Positions 45,748 through 56,080 of a stretch of DNA of 64,000 nt are shown piece after piece. Position 1 is the first letter of the stretch. The number at the start of each line of letters is the position of its first letter. A program made the translations under genes and the position numbers. The notes under the pieces were generated by a model. The model did not search any database and was not told where the DNA came from. It saw nothing but the letters and a program-made list of their open reading frames with translations. This DNA is from Telluribacter humicola (GTDB lineage Bacteria > Bacteroidota > Bacteroidia > Cytophagales > Spirosomataceae), in assembly GCF_017355935.1 (NCBI RefSeq), contig NZ_JAFIQT010000001.1:558001-622000 (forward strand). Direction: 5' to 3'.

Positions 45748-45809
45748 TCCTGTTAGTAACTCACTAACTTTATAGTTTGATTAACTACAGGTAATACAAG
45801 CCTCGCAAC

Positions 45810-47123
45810 ATGAAACGATTTATCGATACGATTAAAAATATCTTTTCAATAGAGGAGTTGAGAACACGTATTCTCAACACTCTTTTGTTTATAACGATAT
45901 TCCGTTTGGGGTCATTTGTCGTGCTTCCTGGTGTTGAACCGGATCGCATGAATTTTGCCTCTCAGGGACTATTGGGACTACTTGACACCTTCGTAGGAGG
46001 AGCGTTCAGTAAGGCATCCGTGTTTGCATTGGGTATCATGCCTTATATCTCTGCATCAATTGCTATACAGCTTTTGACCATGGCGCTTCCTTACTTCCAG
46101 AAGATGCAGAAAGAAGGAGAGTCCGGGCGTAAAAAACTAAATCAGATTACTCGTGTACTGACTATTGTTGTAACGCTTGCACAAGGACTTACCTATCTTA
46201 ATACTACAGTACCTGACGAGGCTCTTCTTGTTTCAAGAGGTATATTTACAGTATCCTCTATCTTCGTCCTTATTGCCGGAACGATGTTTTGCGTATGGTT
46301 GGGTGAACGTATCACAGATAAAGGAGTAGGTAACGGTATTTCGATGCTAATCATGATCGGTATTGTATCCCGTTTTCCTGGTGCTATCATTCAAGAGTTC
46401 TCATCAAGAGGAAGTGGCCAGATCCTGATATTCGTATTAGAGATAGTAGCTCTTTATTTTGTTATCATGGGGGCCGTAATGCTTACACAAGCAGTACGCC
46501 GGGTACCTATTCAGTACGCTAAACAAGTCGTAGGTAATCGTGTCATGGGCGGTCAACGCCAGTACTTGCCATTGAAGGTGAATGCTGCCGGTGTGATGCC
46601 GATCATCTTTGCTCAGGCTTTGATGTTCATCCCATCACTGATAGCTAGCCTTTTTGCTGAGCAGAGCGACTTTGCCAGTAACGTAGCTACCATTTTTGCT
46701 AATTACACAACTTGGCAGTATAACCTGTTGTTTGCTTCTCTGATTATTATTTTCACATTCTTCTATACCGCTATCTCAGTGAATCCACAACAGATAGCAG
46801 ATGATATGAAGCGTGGGGGGGGATTTATTCCAGGTGTTAAGCCCGGACAGCAGACCTCAGACTATATTAGTTCGATTCTGGATCGTATAACATTCCCGGG
46901 CGCTATTATGCTGGCGGTGGTATCTATACTACCTGCAGTTGCAAGCCTACTAGGTATGACCACGGAGTTTGCACAATTCTTTGGCGGTACTTCTCTGCTC
47001 ATTATGGTGGGTGTTGTACTGGATACTCTTCAGCAGATTGAAAGTTACTTATTAATGCGCCGTTACGAAGGCTTGATGAAGTCAGGTCGGGTGAAAGGCA
47101 GAACTGAAAGTGTAGCAGTATAA
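45810..47123 (+). CDS. secY: Preprotein translocase subunit SecY
   Basis: A 437-residue, ten-helix channel protein of the Sec translocon. It starts MKRFIDTIKNIFSIEELRTR. Further landmarks are the plug-region sequence RMNFASQGLLGLLDTFVGGA, the ribosome- and SecA-contacting loop RRVPIQYAKQVVG, VNPQQIADDMKRGGGFIPGV, and the end SYLLMRRYEGLMKSGRVKG. It lies between rplO and map, as in most bacteria. Confidence 0.97.
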   Translation: MKRFIDTIKNIFSIEELRTRILNTLLFITIFRLGSFVVLPGVEPDRMNFASQGLLGLLDTFVGGAFSKASVFALGIMPYISASIAIQLLTMALPYFQKMQKEGESGRKKLNQITRVLTIVVTLAQGLTYLNTTVPDEALLVSRGIFTVSSIFVLIAGTMFCVWLGERITDKGVGNGISMLIMIGIVSRFPGAIIQEFSSRGSGQILIFVLEIVALYFVIMGAVMLTQAVRRVPIQYAKQVVGNRVMGGQRQYLPLKVNAAGVMPIIFAQALMFIPSLIASLFAEQSDFASNVATIFANYTTWQYNLLFASLIIIFTFFYTAISVNPQQIADDMKRGGGFIPGVKPGQQTSDYISSILDRITFPGAIMLAVVSILPAVASLLGMTTEFAQFFGGTSLLIMVGVVLDTLQQIESYLLMRRYEGLMKSGRVKGRTESVAV

Positions 47124-47128
47124 TAGAG

Positions 47129-47923
47129 ATGGTCTACCTGAAAACTGATCAGGAAATAGATTTAATAAAGAAGAGCGCCCAGGTGCTGGGGAAAACCCAC
47201 GCCGAAGTTGCAAAATGGATTAAGCCAGGTGTTACTACCAGACAGCTTGATAAAGTTGCAGAAGAGTTTATCCGAAATAATGCAGGTATTCCTTCCTTCA
47301 AAGGATACAATAAGTTTCCAGCCTCCTTGTGTATATCTGTTAATGAAACAGTAGTTCATGGAATTCCTGGGGCGTACGAGCTGCGAGATGGTGATATAGT
47401 ATCCATCGACTGCGGCGTAAAGCTAAATGGCTTTCATAGTGACAGTGCCTATACATACCCGGTGGGAGAAATCTCACAGGAGATTATGGATCTGTTGATA
47501 AGAACTAAGAAGTCATTGTACCTTGGAATTGAAAAGGCTATCGATGGATTACGCATAGGTGATGTAGGCTTTGCCATTCAAAACTATGTTGAAGGACATG
47601 GATACTCAGTAGTAAGGGAGCTGGTAGGGCATGGTGTAGGTAAAAATCTGCATGAAAGTCCCGAAGTACCTAACTATGGTAAGCAAGGTAAGGGAACAAA
47701 ATTAAAGGAAGGAATGGTTATAGCCATTGAGCCTATGATCAACCTGGGTCACAAAGCAGTTGTACAGGAGCGGGATGGCTGGACCATCCGTACTTCTGAC
47801 CGAAAGCCTTCGGCCCATTTTGAACATACGGTAGCTGTACGGAAAGGTAAGGCAGAAATTCTGACTACGTTTGAATACATAGAAGAAGTTACCGCTAATA
47901 CCAGTTTAATGGTAAACGCATAA
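47129..47923 (+). CDS. map: Methionine aminopeptidase, type I
   Basis: A 264-residue dinuclear metalloprotease that removes initiator methionine. The metal ligands lie in DIVSIDCGVKLNGFHSDSAY (two aspartates), ELVGHGVGKNLHESP (histidine), GMVIAIEPM (glutamate) and FEHTVAV (glutamate). It starts 5 bases after secY, so co-translation with SecY is likely. Confidence 0.96.
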   Translation: MVYLKTDQEIDLIKKSAQVLGKTHAEVAKWIKPGVTTRQLDKVAEEFIRNNAGIPSFKGYNKFPASLCISVNETVVHGIPGAYELRDGDIVSIDCGVKLNGFHSDSAYTYPVGEISQEIMDLLIRTKKSLYLGIEKAIDGLRIGDVGFAIQNYVEGHGYSVVRELVGHGVGKNLHESPEVPNYGKQGKGTKLKEGMVIAIEPMINLGHKAVVQERDGWTIRTSDRKPSAHFEHTVAVRKGKAEILTTFEYIEEVTANTSLMVNA

Positions 47924-47946
47924 GATCGATAGATTCATAAACACGA

Positions 47947-48165
47947 ATGGCAAAACAAGCATCCATAGAGCAAGACGGAGTTATAGTAGAAGCATTGTCT
48001 AACGCAATGTTTCGTGTACAGTTAGAGAATAAACATGAAGTAATAGCGCATATCTCAGGAAAGATGAGAATGCACTATATCAAGATTCTGCCTGGTGATC
48101 GCGTGAAGCTGGAGATGTCTCCTTATGATCTGTCCAAAGCACGTATAGTATATCGCTACAAGTAG
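47947..48165 (+). CDS. infA: Translation initiation factor IF-1
   Basis: A 72-residue OB-fold protein that binds the A site during initiation. Recognised by [40 protein letters not shown] and [13 protein letters not shown]. Confidence 0.97.
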   Translation: MAKQASIEQDGVIVEALSNAMFRVQLENKHEVIAHISGKMRMHYIKILPGDRVKLEMSPYDLSKARIVYRYK

Positions 48166-48217
48166 GTTTGTCTGCGAGAAATCGCACAACGTTTTACTCG
48201 ATAATTATATATATACA

Positions 48218-48334
48218 ATGAAAGTTAAAGCATCTGTAAAAAAGCGCAGCGCAGACTGCAAAGTGATCCGCCGTAAAGGTAAGGTCTATGTAATTAACAA
48301 AAAGAATCCTCGGTACAAACAAAGACAAGGATAA
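48218..48334 (+). CDS. rpmJ: 50S ribosomal protein L36 (zinc-free form)
   Basis: A 38-residue protein, [20 protein letters not shown] to NPRYKQRQG. Of the usual zinc ligands only the cysteine at 14 remains; the others are S, N and Y (SADC, VIN, PRY). This matches the C-minus form known from other Bacteroidota. It lies between infA and rpsM, as usual. Confidence 0.95.
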   Translation: MKVKASVKKRSADCKVIRRKGKVYVINKKNPRYKQRQG

Positions 48335-48340
48335 TTTATT

Positions 48341-48718
48341 ATGGCACGTATTGCAGGAGTTGATATTCCCGACAGGAAAAGGGGTGAAATAGCCCTCACG
48401 TACATTTATGGCATTGGCCGTAGCGCTGCTCGTAGAATCTTGGATAAGGCTGGCATTGACGCTGATAAAAAAGTGTTGGATTGGTCAGATGATGAGTCAG
48501 GAGCAGTTCGTTCAATCATCGCTACTGAATTTAAAGTAGAGGGTGCATTGAAGTCAGAAGTTCAGTTGAGCATTAAGCGCTTAATGGATATTGCTTCTTA
48601 TCGTGGACTTCGTCACCGGAAAGGTCTTCCGTTGCGCGGACAGAGAACTAAGAACAACTCACGTACTCGTAAGGGTAAGCGTAAGACTGTTGCGAACAAG
48701 AAGAAGGCTACGAAATAA
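48341..48718 (+). CDS. rpsM: 30S ribosomal protein S13
   Basis: 125 residues, in the head and in contact with P-site tRNA. Recognised by [40 protein letters not shown] and [20 protein letters not shown]. It begins 6 bases after rpmJ. Confidence 0.97.
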   Translation: MARIAGVDIPDRKRGEIALTYIYGIGRSAARRILDKAGIDADKKVLDWSDDESGAVRSIIATEFKVEGALKSEVQLSIKRLMDIASYRGLRHRKGLPLRGQRTKNNSRTRKGKRKTVANKKKATK

Positions 48719-48723
48719 TAACT

Positions 48724-48748
48724 AAGATGCGGATCGTGTCCGCATCTT
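48724..48748 (+). repeat. 10-bp hairpin between rpsM and rpsK
   Basis: AAGATGCGGA (48724-48733) and TCCGCATCTT (48739-48748) form a perfect stem with a 5-base loop, immediately after the rpsM stop. No T-run follows. It may stabilise or process the mRNA, or act as a weak attenuator. Confidence 0.5.
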
Positions 48749-48767
48749 GATCTAGAGCAATAGCAAA

Positions 48768-49166
48768 ATGGCACAGAATAATAAAAGAAAAGACAAAGCT
48801 AAAAAAAGAGTAGTGGTGGTTGAGCCAACCGGCCAGGTCCACATCAAAGCTACTTTTAACAACATCATCATCTCTATTACAAACAGCAACGGTCAGGTTA
48901 TATCCTGGGCATCTGCGGGTAAAATGGGCTTCCGTGGCTCTAAGAAAAATACTCCTTATGCTGCACAAACTGCTGCTCAGAACTGCGCTCAGGTTGCTTT
49001 CGACCTTGGTATGCGTAAGGCTGAAGTGTTTGTAAAAGGTCCGGGTTCAGGACGTGAGTCAGCGATTCGTACAATCCAGAATACAGGTATCGAGGTAACA
49101 TCTATCAGAGATATTACTCCACTACCTCACAATGGATGTCGTCCTCCCAAGCGTAGAAGAGTTTAA
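48768..49166 (+). CDS. rpsK: 30S ribosomal protein S11
   Basis: 132 residues on the platform next to the mRNA exit. Recognised by [60 protein letters not shown] and the conserved ending [10 protein letters not shown]. Confidence 0.97.
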   Translation: MAQNNKRKDKAKKRVVVVEPTGQVHIKATFNNIIISITNSNGQVISWASAGKMGFRGSKKNTPYAAQTAAQNCAQVAFDLGMRKAEVFVKGPGSGRESAIRTIQNTGIEVTSIRDITPLPHNGCRPPKRRRV

Positions 49167-49252
49167 TTTTAATCTTTTAGTTGATGTTCAATTCGTAATT
49201 TGGGAACTGGGGTTATGGAATTGGCAGCGACAGTACAATCAAATAAATAATA

Positions 49253-49858
49253 ATGGCACGTTATACAGGTCCCAAGGCAAAAATCTCAAGACGCTACGGT
49301 GAGCCCATCATGGGGCCCAGCAAGGCACTTTCAAAAAAGAATTACCCTCCAGGCATGCATGGGCGCGGACGCCGTTCTAAGAAGTCCGAATATGCATTGC
49401 AATTGATGGAGAAGCAAAAAGTGAAATACATTTACGGAATTCTGGAAAGACAATTCCGTAACTTGTTCCAGCGCGCTACTGTAAAGGAAGGCATTACCGG
49501 TGAAAACTTGCTGAAGTACTGCGAAGCCCGCCTTGACAATACAGTATACCGCCTGGGTATAGCTCCTACTCGTCGTGCGGCTCGTCAGCTAGTTACCCAT
49601 AAGCACGTTATGGTAGATGGCGAGATTGTAAACATCCCTTCATATTCCCTACGTCCTGGTCAGACTATATCAGTACGTGAGAAGTCTAAGTCTCTGGAAG
49701 CTGTGACTGATAGCCTTGCTGGTCATACTTCAAAAAGATACACTTGGCTGGAGTGGGATGGATCGCAAATGACAGGTAAGTTTGTAACTTATCCTGAGCG
49801 CGACCAGATCCCTGAGAACATCAGCGAGCAGCTCATCGTCGAGTTGTACTCGAAGTAA
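49253..49858 (+). CDS. rpsD: 30S ribosomal protein S4
   Basis: 201 residues, a primary 16S binder that is the translational repressor of the alpha operon in E. coli. Recognised by [19 protein letters not shown], the S4-type RNA-binding domain ([39 protein letters not shown]) and the ending LIVELYSK. It is followed by a 135-base gap with hairpins before rpoA. Confidence 0.97.
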   Translation: MARYTGPKAKISRRYGEPIMGPSKALSKKNYPPGMHGRGRRSKKSEYALQLMEKQKVKYIYGILERQFRNLFQRATVKEGITGENLLKYCEARLDNTVYRLGIAPTRRAARQLVTHKHVMVDGEIVNIPSYSLRPGQTISVREKSKSLEAVTDSLAGHTSKRYTWLEWDGSQMTGKFVTYPERDQIPENISEQLIVELYSK

Positions 49859-49879
49859 TAATAACCTTCATCTACATAC

Positions 49880-49940
49880 GCCCCGGCTTGTCCGGGGCAT
49901 CCTTATACCCATACTTTGGGGAAACGTTTGCGATCGCAAA
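49880..49940 (+). promoter_or_regulatory. Structured rpsD-rpoA spacer
   Basis: Two elements occur in the spacer. A GC-rich hairpin GCCCCGG-CTTGT-CCGGGGC lies at 49880-49898, and a 14-bp perfect palindrome TTTGCGATCGCAAA at 49927-49940. Neither is followed by a T-run. The spacer may hold an attenuator, a processing site or a protein-binding leader. Confidence 0.45.
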
Positions 49941-49993
49941 GGTAACGATGGCCTGATCAACCATCATTTACTACAAATAAAGGAGCAAAGACT

Positions 49994-50983
49994 ATGTCAA
50001 TATTAGCTTTCCAAATGCCTGATAAAGTCGTGATGGAAAAAGCCGACGACTTTCACGGGTTGTTTGAGTTTAAGCCATTGGAGAAAGGCTATGGCGTGAC
50101 CATTGGAAATGCGTTGCGTCGTATTCTACTTTCTTCACTGGAAGGATACGCCATTACGAGCGTGAAGTTCCCCGGTGTACTTCACGAGTTTTCAACCATT
50201 GAAGGTATCGTTGAGGATGTTACTGAAATCATCCTGAACCTGAAAATGGTACGATTCAAAAAAGTATCCGATTTAGTAGAAAACCGTATCGTAGTTAATC
50301 TGAAAAATGTTTCAGTTATAACTGCCGGCGATATAGGTAAATTTACCAGTTCATTCGAAGTACTTAACCCTGACCAAGTGATTTGTCACATTGATGATCA
50401 GAAAGAGTTCGAAATGGAACTGATTCTTGATAAAGGTAGAGGGTATGTACCTGCTGATGAGCCTCGCGCTACCGAACTTCCCTTCGGTCATATCGCTATG
50501 GACTCTATCTATACCCCAATCAAAAATGTAAAGTACAGCGTTGAAAATACGCGTGTAGAACAGCGTACTGACTACGAACGCTTGCTGATAGATATCCAGA
50601 CAGACGGATCTATTCACCCTGAGGACGCTTTGAAAGGAGCGGCCAATATCCTGATTCAGCACTTCATGCTATTCTCAGATCAGACAATGACTTTTGAGAA
50701 GCAGAAGGCTGAGGAAGATAACCAGGTGGATGAAGAGATGCTACGTATGCGTAAGCTTCTCAAGACGTCTCTGTCGGAGCTTGACCTCTCGGTACGTGCT
50801 TACAACTGTCTTAAGTCAGCCGATGTGAAAACATTGGGCGATCTGGTGAAGCTGGAAATTTCTGATATGATGAAGTTCCGCAACTTTGGTAAGAAATCTC
50901 TTACGGAGCTGGAACAACTTGTATCAGAAAAAGGTCTTACCTTCGGCATGGATGTAGCAAAGTACCGTCTGGAGGAGGATTGA
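49994..50983 (+). CDS. rpoA: DNA-directed RNA polymerase subunit alpha
   Basis: A 329-residue assembly platform of RNA polymerase. The N-terminal domain carries the dimerisation motif [20 protein letters not shown] (about 31-50). The C-terminal domain (about 255-320: [36 protein letters not shown]) binds UP elements and activators in other bacteria. It sits between rpsD and rplQ, as expected. Confidence 0.97.
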   Translation: MSILAFQMPDKVVMEKADDFHGLFEFKPLEKGYGVTIGNALRRILLSSLEGYAITSVKFPGVLHEFSTIEGIVEDVTEIILNLKMVRFKKVSDLVENRIVVNLKNVSVITAGDIGKFTSSFEVLNPDQVICHIDDQKEFEMELILDKGRGYVPADEPRATELPFGHIAMDSIYTPIKNVKYSVENTRVEQRTDYERLLIDIQTDGSIHPEDALKGAANILIQHFMLFSDQTMTFEKQKAEEDNQVDEEMLRMRKLLKTSLSELDLSVRAYNCLKSADVKTLGDLVKLEISDMMKFRNFGKKSLTELEQLVSEKGLTFGMDVAKYRLEED

Positions 50984-51074
50984 TAAAATAAATTAGTTTA
51001 AAAGAGTTACCATTCTTGAGCGCGGTCAAACGCTGCTCGAATCGGACCGCCGAAGAGGCCAAACAAACAAAAAA

Positions 51075-51632
51075 ATGAGACACGGAAAAAAAGACAACCA
51101 TCTGGGGAGGACTGCATCGCACAAGCGTGCTATGATGGCAAACATGGCTTCTTCATTGATTTTGCACAAGCGCATCGAAACTACGCTTGCAAAAGCAAAA
51201 GAATTAAGAAAATATGTTGAGCCATTGCTGACTCGTTCAAAAGATGATTCAACGCACAACCGTCGGGTAGTATTCTCTTATCTGAACGATAAGGAGACTG
51301 TAAAGGAACTATTCAGTGTAGTTTCTGACAAGGTTGCCAACCGTCCAGGTGGTTATACCCGCATCATCAAATTGGGTACTCGTCAGGGTGATGCCGCAGA
51401 AATGTGTATGATGGAGCTGGTTGATTTCAACGAGACTCTTCTGCAGGCTGAAACTGAAAAAGCTACTAAGACACGTCGTAGTCGTCGTGGTGGTAAGAAA
51501 GCTGAGGGGAATGCACCCGTAGCTGAGGCGGCCCCTGCCGCTCCGGCCCCCGCTGCACCAGCAGCCGAGGAAGCAGCACCCGCTGATGATGTGAAACCGG
51601 TTTCTGATGAAACAGAAGAAACCGAAAAGTAA
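51075..51632 (+). CDS. rplQ: 50S ribosomal protein L17 with Ala/Pro-rich tail
   Basis: 185 residues. The core L17 ([20 protein letters not shown] to about residue 125) is followed by a basic stretch ([16 protein letters not shown]) and an Ala/Pro/Glu-rich tail of about 40 residues ending [16 protein letters not shown]. coli L17 is only about 127 residues long. It is the last gene of the cluster, before a terminator. Confidence 0.96.
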   Translation: MRHGKKDNHLGRTASHKRAMMANMASSLILHKRIETTLAKAKELRKYVEPLLTRSKDDSTHNRRVVFSYLNDKETVKELFSVVSDKVANRPGGYTRIIKLGTRQGDAAEMCMMELVDFNETLLQAETEKATKTRRSRRGGKKAEGNAPVAEAAPAAPAPAAPAAEEAAPADDVKPVSDETEETEK

Positions 51633-51654
51633 GAATGAACGATAAGTAGTTATA

Positions 51655-51689
51655 AGGGGTTAAACGTTTGACGTTTAACCCCTTTTTTT
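51655..51689 (+). terminator. Intrinsic terminator of the ribosomal cluster
   Basis: GGGGTTAAACG-TTTGA-CGTTTAACCCC forms an 11-bp stem followed by a run of seven T residues, 24 bases after rplQ. Confidence 0.9.
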
Positions 51690-51702
51690 GGACATAATTC
51701 AT

Positions 51703-51710
51703 TAATTTTG
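51703..51710 (+). promoter_or_regulatory. -7 element TAATTTTG for carA
   Basis: TAATTTTG fits the -7 consensus and lies 56 bases before carA. The -33 position falls in the preceding terminator and has no clear TTTG, so support is partial. Confidence 0.4.
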
Positions 51711-51766
51711 AGCCTGAATCAGAAGGCGGTTCATTACATTCCTTCTTTTAAACTTTAAAGCATAAC

Positions 51767-52873
51767 ATGAATCAAACAAAAGAAGCTCTGCTACTTCTCG
51801 AAGATGGAACGGCATATCGCGGTCTGGCTCTTGGTAAAAGAGGCACTACCGGAGGTGAAATTTGCTTTAACACAGGTATGACCGGTTACCAGGAGATTTA
51901 CACGGATCCTTCCTACTACGGACAAATCATTGTAAACACTACTTCCCATATCGGAAACTATGGGGTGCAGCTGGAATCGGAGGAAGAGTCTGATAATATC
52001 AAGATTAGTGGGATGGTGTGTAATACCTTCTCAAACGTCTTCTCTCGACACACAGCAGACTTTTCTTTGCAGGAGTACTTTGAAAGAGCGAATGTGGTAG
52101 GTATCAGTAATGTGGATACGCGCCACCTGGTACGTCATGTTCGTGAAAAGGGTGTCATGAATGCTATTATTTCATCTGAAATACTGAATGAAAAAGAACT
52201 GATGGAAGAACTTCATAAGATACCTTCGATGGAAGGTCTTGAATTATCTTCCGAAATCAGTACATCTGAGCCCTATTATGTAGGAGAGGAAGCCGGAAGC
52301 CGCTGGCGTGTAGCTGTAATGGACTATGGAATCAAAAGGAGCATCCTGAAGAACCTGACGCAGCGTGGTTGCTACTGCAAGGTATTCCCGGCACAAACTC
52401 CTTTCTCAGAAGTGATGTCCTGGAATCCGGATGGGTTTTTCATTTCCAATGGCCCGGGTGATCCGGCTGCTATGGTGTATGCCGTAGATACAGTACGTCA
52501 AATGGTAGATACGCACAAGCCACTGTTTGGTATATGTCTGGGACATCAGTTGCTGGCGCAGGCAAGTGGAATCTCTACCTATAAGATGCACAACGGACAC
52601 CGCGGACTAAACCACCCGGTTAAGAACCTGATCACGGGGCTGTGTGAGATTACTTCACAGAACCATGGATTTGCAGTAGATCCGGACGAGATCAAACAGC
52701 ATCCCGATGTAGAGGTAACGCACATGAACCTGAATGACAATACCATTGAAGGTATTCGTCGGAAAGATCGGCCAGCTTTCTCGGTGCAATACCACCCGGA
52801 AGCAGCGCCTGGTCCTCACGACTCAAGATATCTGTTTGATGAATTTGCACGGTTGCTGACCGAGGCTGAATAA
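51767..52873 (+). CDS. carA: Carbamoyl-phosphate synthase small subunit
   Basis: A 368-residue glutaminase subunit that supplies ammonia to CarB for arginine and pyrimidine synthesis. The N-terminal CarA domain (EALLLLEDGTAYRGLALGKR, GMTGYQEIYTDPSYYGQIIV) is followed by the class I glutamine amidotransferase domain, with the nucleophile in FGICLGHQLLAQASG and the His-Glu pair in VQYHPEAAPGPHDSR. carB is not adjacent. It has its own terminator. Confidence 0.96.
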   Translation: MNQTKEALLLLEDGTAYRGLALGKRGTTGGEICFNTGMTGYQEIYTDPSYYGQIIVNTTSHIGNYGVQLESEEESDNIKISGMVCNTFSNVFSRHTADFSLQEYFERANVVGISNVDTRHLVRHVREKGVMNAIISSEILNEKELMEELHKIPSMEGLELSSEISTSEPYYVGEEAGSRWRVAVMDYGIKRSILKNLTQRGCYCKVFPAQTPFSEVMSWNPDGFFISNGPGDPAAMVYAVDTVRQMVDTHKPLFGICLGHQLLAQASGISTYKMHNGHRGLNHPVKNLITGLCEITSQNHGFAVDPDEIKQHPDVEVTHMNLNDNTIEGIRRKDRPAFSVQYHPEAAPGPHDSRYLFDEFARLLTEAE

Positions 52874-52893
52874 ACATTTTGTTATCATAAATA

Positions 52894-52930
52894 AAAGAGA
52901 CCTGGCCGAATTTTCGGCCAGGTCTCTTTC
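52894..52930 (+). terminator. Intrinsic terminator after carA
   Basis: AAAGAGACCTGGCCGAA and its complement TTCGGCCAGGTCTCTTT form a long perfect stem with almost no loop, ending in a TTTC run. It may also serve the convergent gene that ends at 53000. Confidence 0.85.
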
Positions 52931-52999
52931 TATGTTACGATCAAAGGCTTAATAAAATCTGCCTGAGTTTAGTTTGTAAGAATATATATCATTATACAC

Positions 53000-53443
53000 T
53001 TAATCAAATCCAATATTAATTGGTATCGTGTATTTCACTCTGACTGGCTTTCCGTTTTGCGTGCCCGGTTTCCAGTCGGGCATTTTTGCAAACAAGCTTT
53101 CTATCATTGCGGTAAGATCTGCTTTTGCCTGTGCCTTTAACGTTTCAACCGCTTTTTCACTGTAAAAGCTCATCTTTTCAAAGTTTAAAGAATCAGCCAC
53201 TACCTTACCATTCTGGTCAATGATGAAGTTGATAGTGACTTTTCCATGATATAATGATTTGCTAACCGATTTAGGGTATTTGAGGTGCTTATTAAGGTAC
53301 TTGAAAAATGCCTGAACACCACCAGGAAATTCAGGCTGTACTTCAATAACGGATGAGTCGGGAGCTGATAAAACCACTTGCGCGCTAAGCGAGTAACTAT
53401 AAAGTAATAAACTCAGGCAGAACAGAAAGCAGACTTTGGACAT
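53000..53443 (-). CDS. TonB C-terminal domain exported protein
   Basis: A 147-residue protein with a signal peptide (KVCFLFCLSLLLYSYSLSAQ) and a TonB_C-like domain: GGVQAFFKYLNKHLKYPKSV, VTINFIIDQNGKVVADS, and a last strand NGKPVRVKYTIPINIGFD. It lacks the N-terminal membrane anchor and Pro-rich linker of a full TonB, so it is likely a periplasmic single-domain protein of unknown role. The ATG at 53443 is chosen for the signal peptide. Confidence 0.78.
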   Translation of the reverse strand: MSKVCFLFCLSLLLYSYSLSAQVVLSAPDSSVIEVQPEFPGGVQAFFKYLNKHLKYPKSVSKSLYHGKVTINFIIDQNGKVVADSLNFEKMSFYSEKAVETLKAQAKADLTAMIESLFAKMPDWKPGTQNGKPVRVKYTIPINIGFD

Positions 53444-53506
53444 AGATATACTTTTCGGATAAGAATAAGTCAGCAAGTATATCTAAAAGTTGTTTAGGAT
53501 AAAATC

Positions 53507-54214
53507 TTAAAGGTTCGCTTCAATAACCTCTCGAAACTCTGACTCAGGCATAAGGCCTATGCCACGCCAGAGCAGCTTCCCATTCTTGTAAAGCAGAAAC
53601 ACCGGTATTTCATCTACGCCTAGTTGATGAGCCAGGGCTTTATTCTGGTCGTAGTTAATGGTTTCGATCAAAGCTTTGCCTTCGTACTCCTTGGTCAGCT
53701 TCTTGATCGAAGGCATCATCTTCTGACAGGGAGCGCACCAGGGAGCAAAGAAGTCTATCAGTACAGGTTTATCCGAAGAGATTAGCTTTGTAAAAGCCTC
53801 CTGGCTAATGGCATCTTTGGATGATGAACCTTTAGAATCAGCAACTACTTCTTTACCGGCCGATGACCATTTGAGATAGCCGCCCTGCATATCATACACC
53901 TCCTTGAATCCCTGCTCCACTAGCTTCTGCGCGGCACCGGCACTACGTCCACCCGACAGGCAGTACACGTACACAGGCTTCGATTTATCCAGGTTTTTGA
54001 TCTCTTTCGCAAAGGCTTCGTTTCGGTAGTCCATATTGATGGCCTGGGGCAGATGCCCCTGTTGGTATTCAGCTGGAGTGCGTACATCTACCAGCTGCGC
54101 CTGTGGAACGGTGTTGAGCTTCTGGCTAAATTGTTCTACTTCCAGCTTGGTTTGTGCGTAGGCGGCCGAAGTAACAGAAAGCAGTAGAGCAAAAAAGATT
54201 ATTTTATTTTTCAT
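53507..54214 (-). CDS. Exported rhodanese-thioredoxin fusion protein
   Basis: A 235-residue protein with signal peptide (KNKIIFFALLLSVTSAAYAQ), a rhodanese domain (about 30-115) with active-site loop YCLSGGRSAG, and a thioredoxin domain (about 135-232) with the redox pair WCAPC (in FFAPWCAPCQKMMPSIKKL) and the cis-proline region DEIPVFLLYKNGK. It may move sulfane sulfur or reduce periplasmic disulfides. The start at 54214 fits the signal peptide; the longer frame to 54328 would overlap the eno upstream region. It is divergent from eno. Confidence 0.85.
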   Translation of the reverse strand: MKNKIIFFALLLSVTSAAYAQTKLEVEQFSQKLNTVPQAQLVDVRTPAEYQQGHLPQAINMDYRNEAFAKEIKNLDKSKPVYVYCLSGGRSAGAAQKLVEQGFKEVYDMQGGYLKWSSAGKEVVADSKGSSSKDAISQEAFTKLISSDKPVLIDFFAPWCAPCQKMMPSIKKLTKEYEGKALIETINYDQNKALAHQLGVDEIPVFLLYKNGKLLWRGIGLMPESEFREVIEANL

Positions 54215-54306
54215 AAAAAGGGCGATATATAACCTTACATTTTTTTCAAAGTAGCATTGTCTGGGCGGTTCCCGAATTTTTGCGTTATTTTGTGCTGTTA
54301 AATTAA

Positions 54307-55608
<1,302 letters not shown>

Positions 55609-55629
55609 TTATTCTGAATGTATTTTCAT

Positions 55630-55655
55630 AAACCGGAGCCTGGTGCTCCGGTTTT
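55630..55655 (+). terminator. Intrinsic terminator after eno
   Basis: AACCGGAGC-CTGGT-GCTCCGGTT with a short T-run (GTTTTG) follows the enolase stop by about 20 bases. Confidence 0.7.
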
Positions 55656-55668
55656 GTCCATTATAGCT

Positions 55669-56016
55669 ATGAACAATACACCAACAAGTAACAGATGGTA
55701 CAACTGGCTGCTTAGTCTGCGTCAGTTCTATACAGGTAGCTTTGTGATCTGGCTGATCTGGATTGTATTCATAGACAATAATAACGTGCGGGTAGTGTGG
55801 TCGAACTACTGGAAGATGAAAGATCTCGAACATGAAAAAGAGTACTACCAGGAAAAGATTACCGAAGTAAAGAAAGAGAGGGATGAGGTATTTGGCAGCC
55901 GTAAGCTACTCGAAAAGTGGGCCAGAGAAAAGTACCTGATGCGTAAGCCCACCGAAGATGTATATGTGATTGTGGATGAGAAAAATCAGCCTATTGAGAG
56001 CCGTAAAAGTGAGTAG
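55669..56016 (+). CDS. Septum formation initiator family protein (FtsB/DivIC-like)
   Basis: A 115-residue bitopic membrane protein with a short cytoplasmic N-terminus, one membrane helix (FVIWLIWIVFIDNNN, about 24-38) and a heptad-rich coiled coil (KMKDLEHEKEYYQEKITEVK onward). It has the conserved end motif WAREKYLMRKPTEDVYVI. This is the pattern of DivIC/FtsB, a cell-division scaffold. Its position directly after eno is often seen. The ATG at 55669 is preferred to an upstream start in the terminator. Confidence 0.85.
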   Translation: MNNTPTSNRWYNWLLSLRQFYTGSFVIWLIWIVFIDNNNVRVVWSNYWKMKDLEHEKEYYQEKITEVKKERDEVFGSRKLLEKWAREKYLMRKPTEDVYVIVDEKNQPIESRKSE

Positions 56017-56080
56017 TTTAGAGTAATTTTGGCTATCAAAACGGTTCTAATAGTCCCCTCTACCTAACCAAAACATTTCA

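Noticed and set aside
54257-54292. Possible promoter before eno (TTG ... TTATTTTG)
   Set aside because: The -7 box has a mismatch at an important position and the spacing is about 25 bases, outside the usual range.
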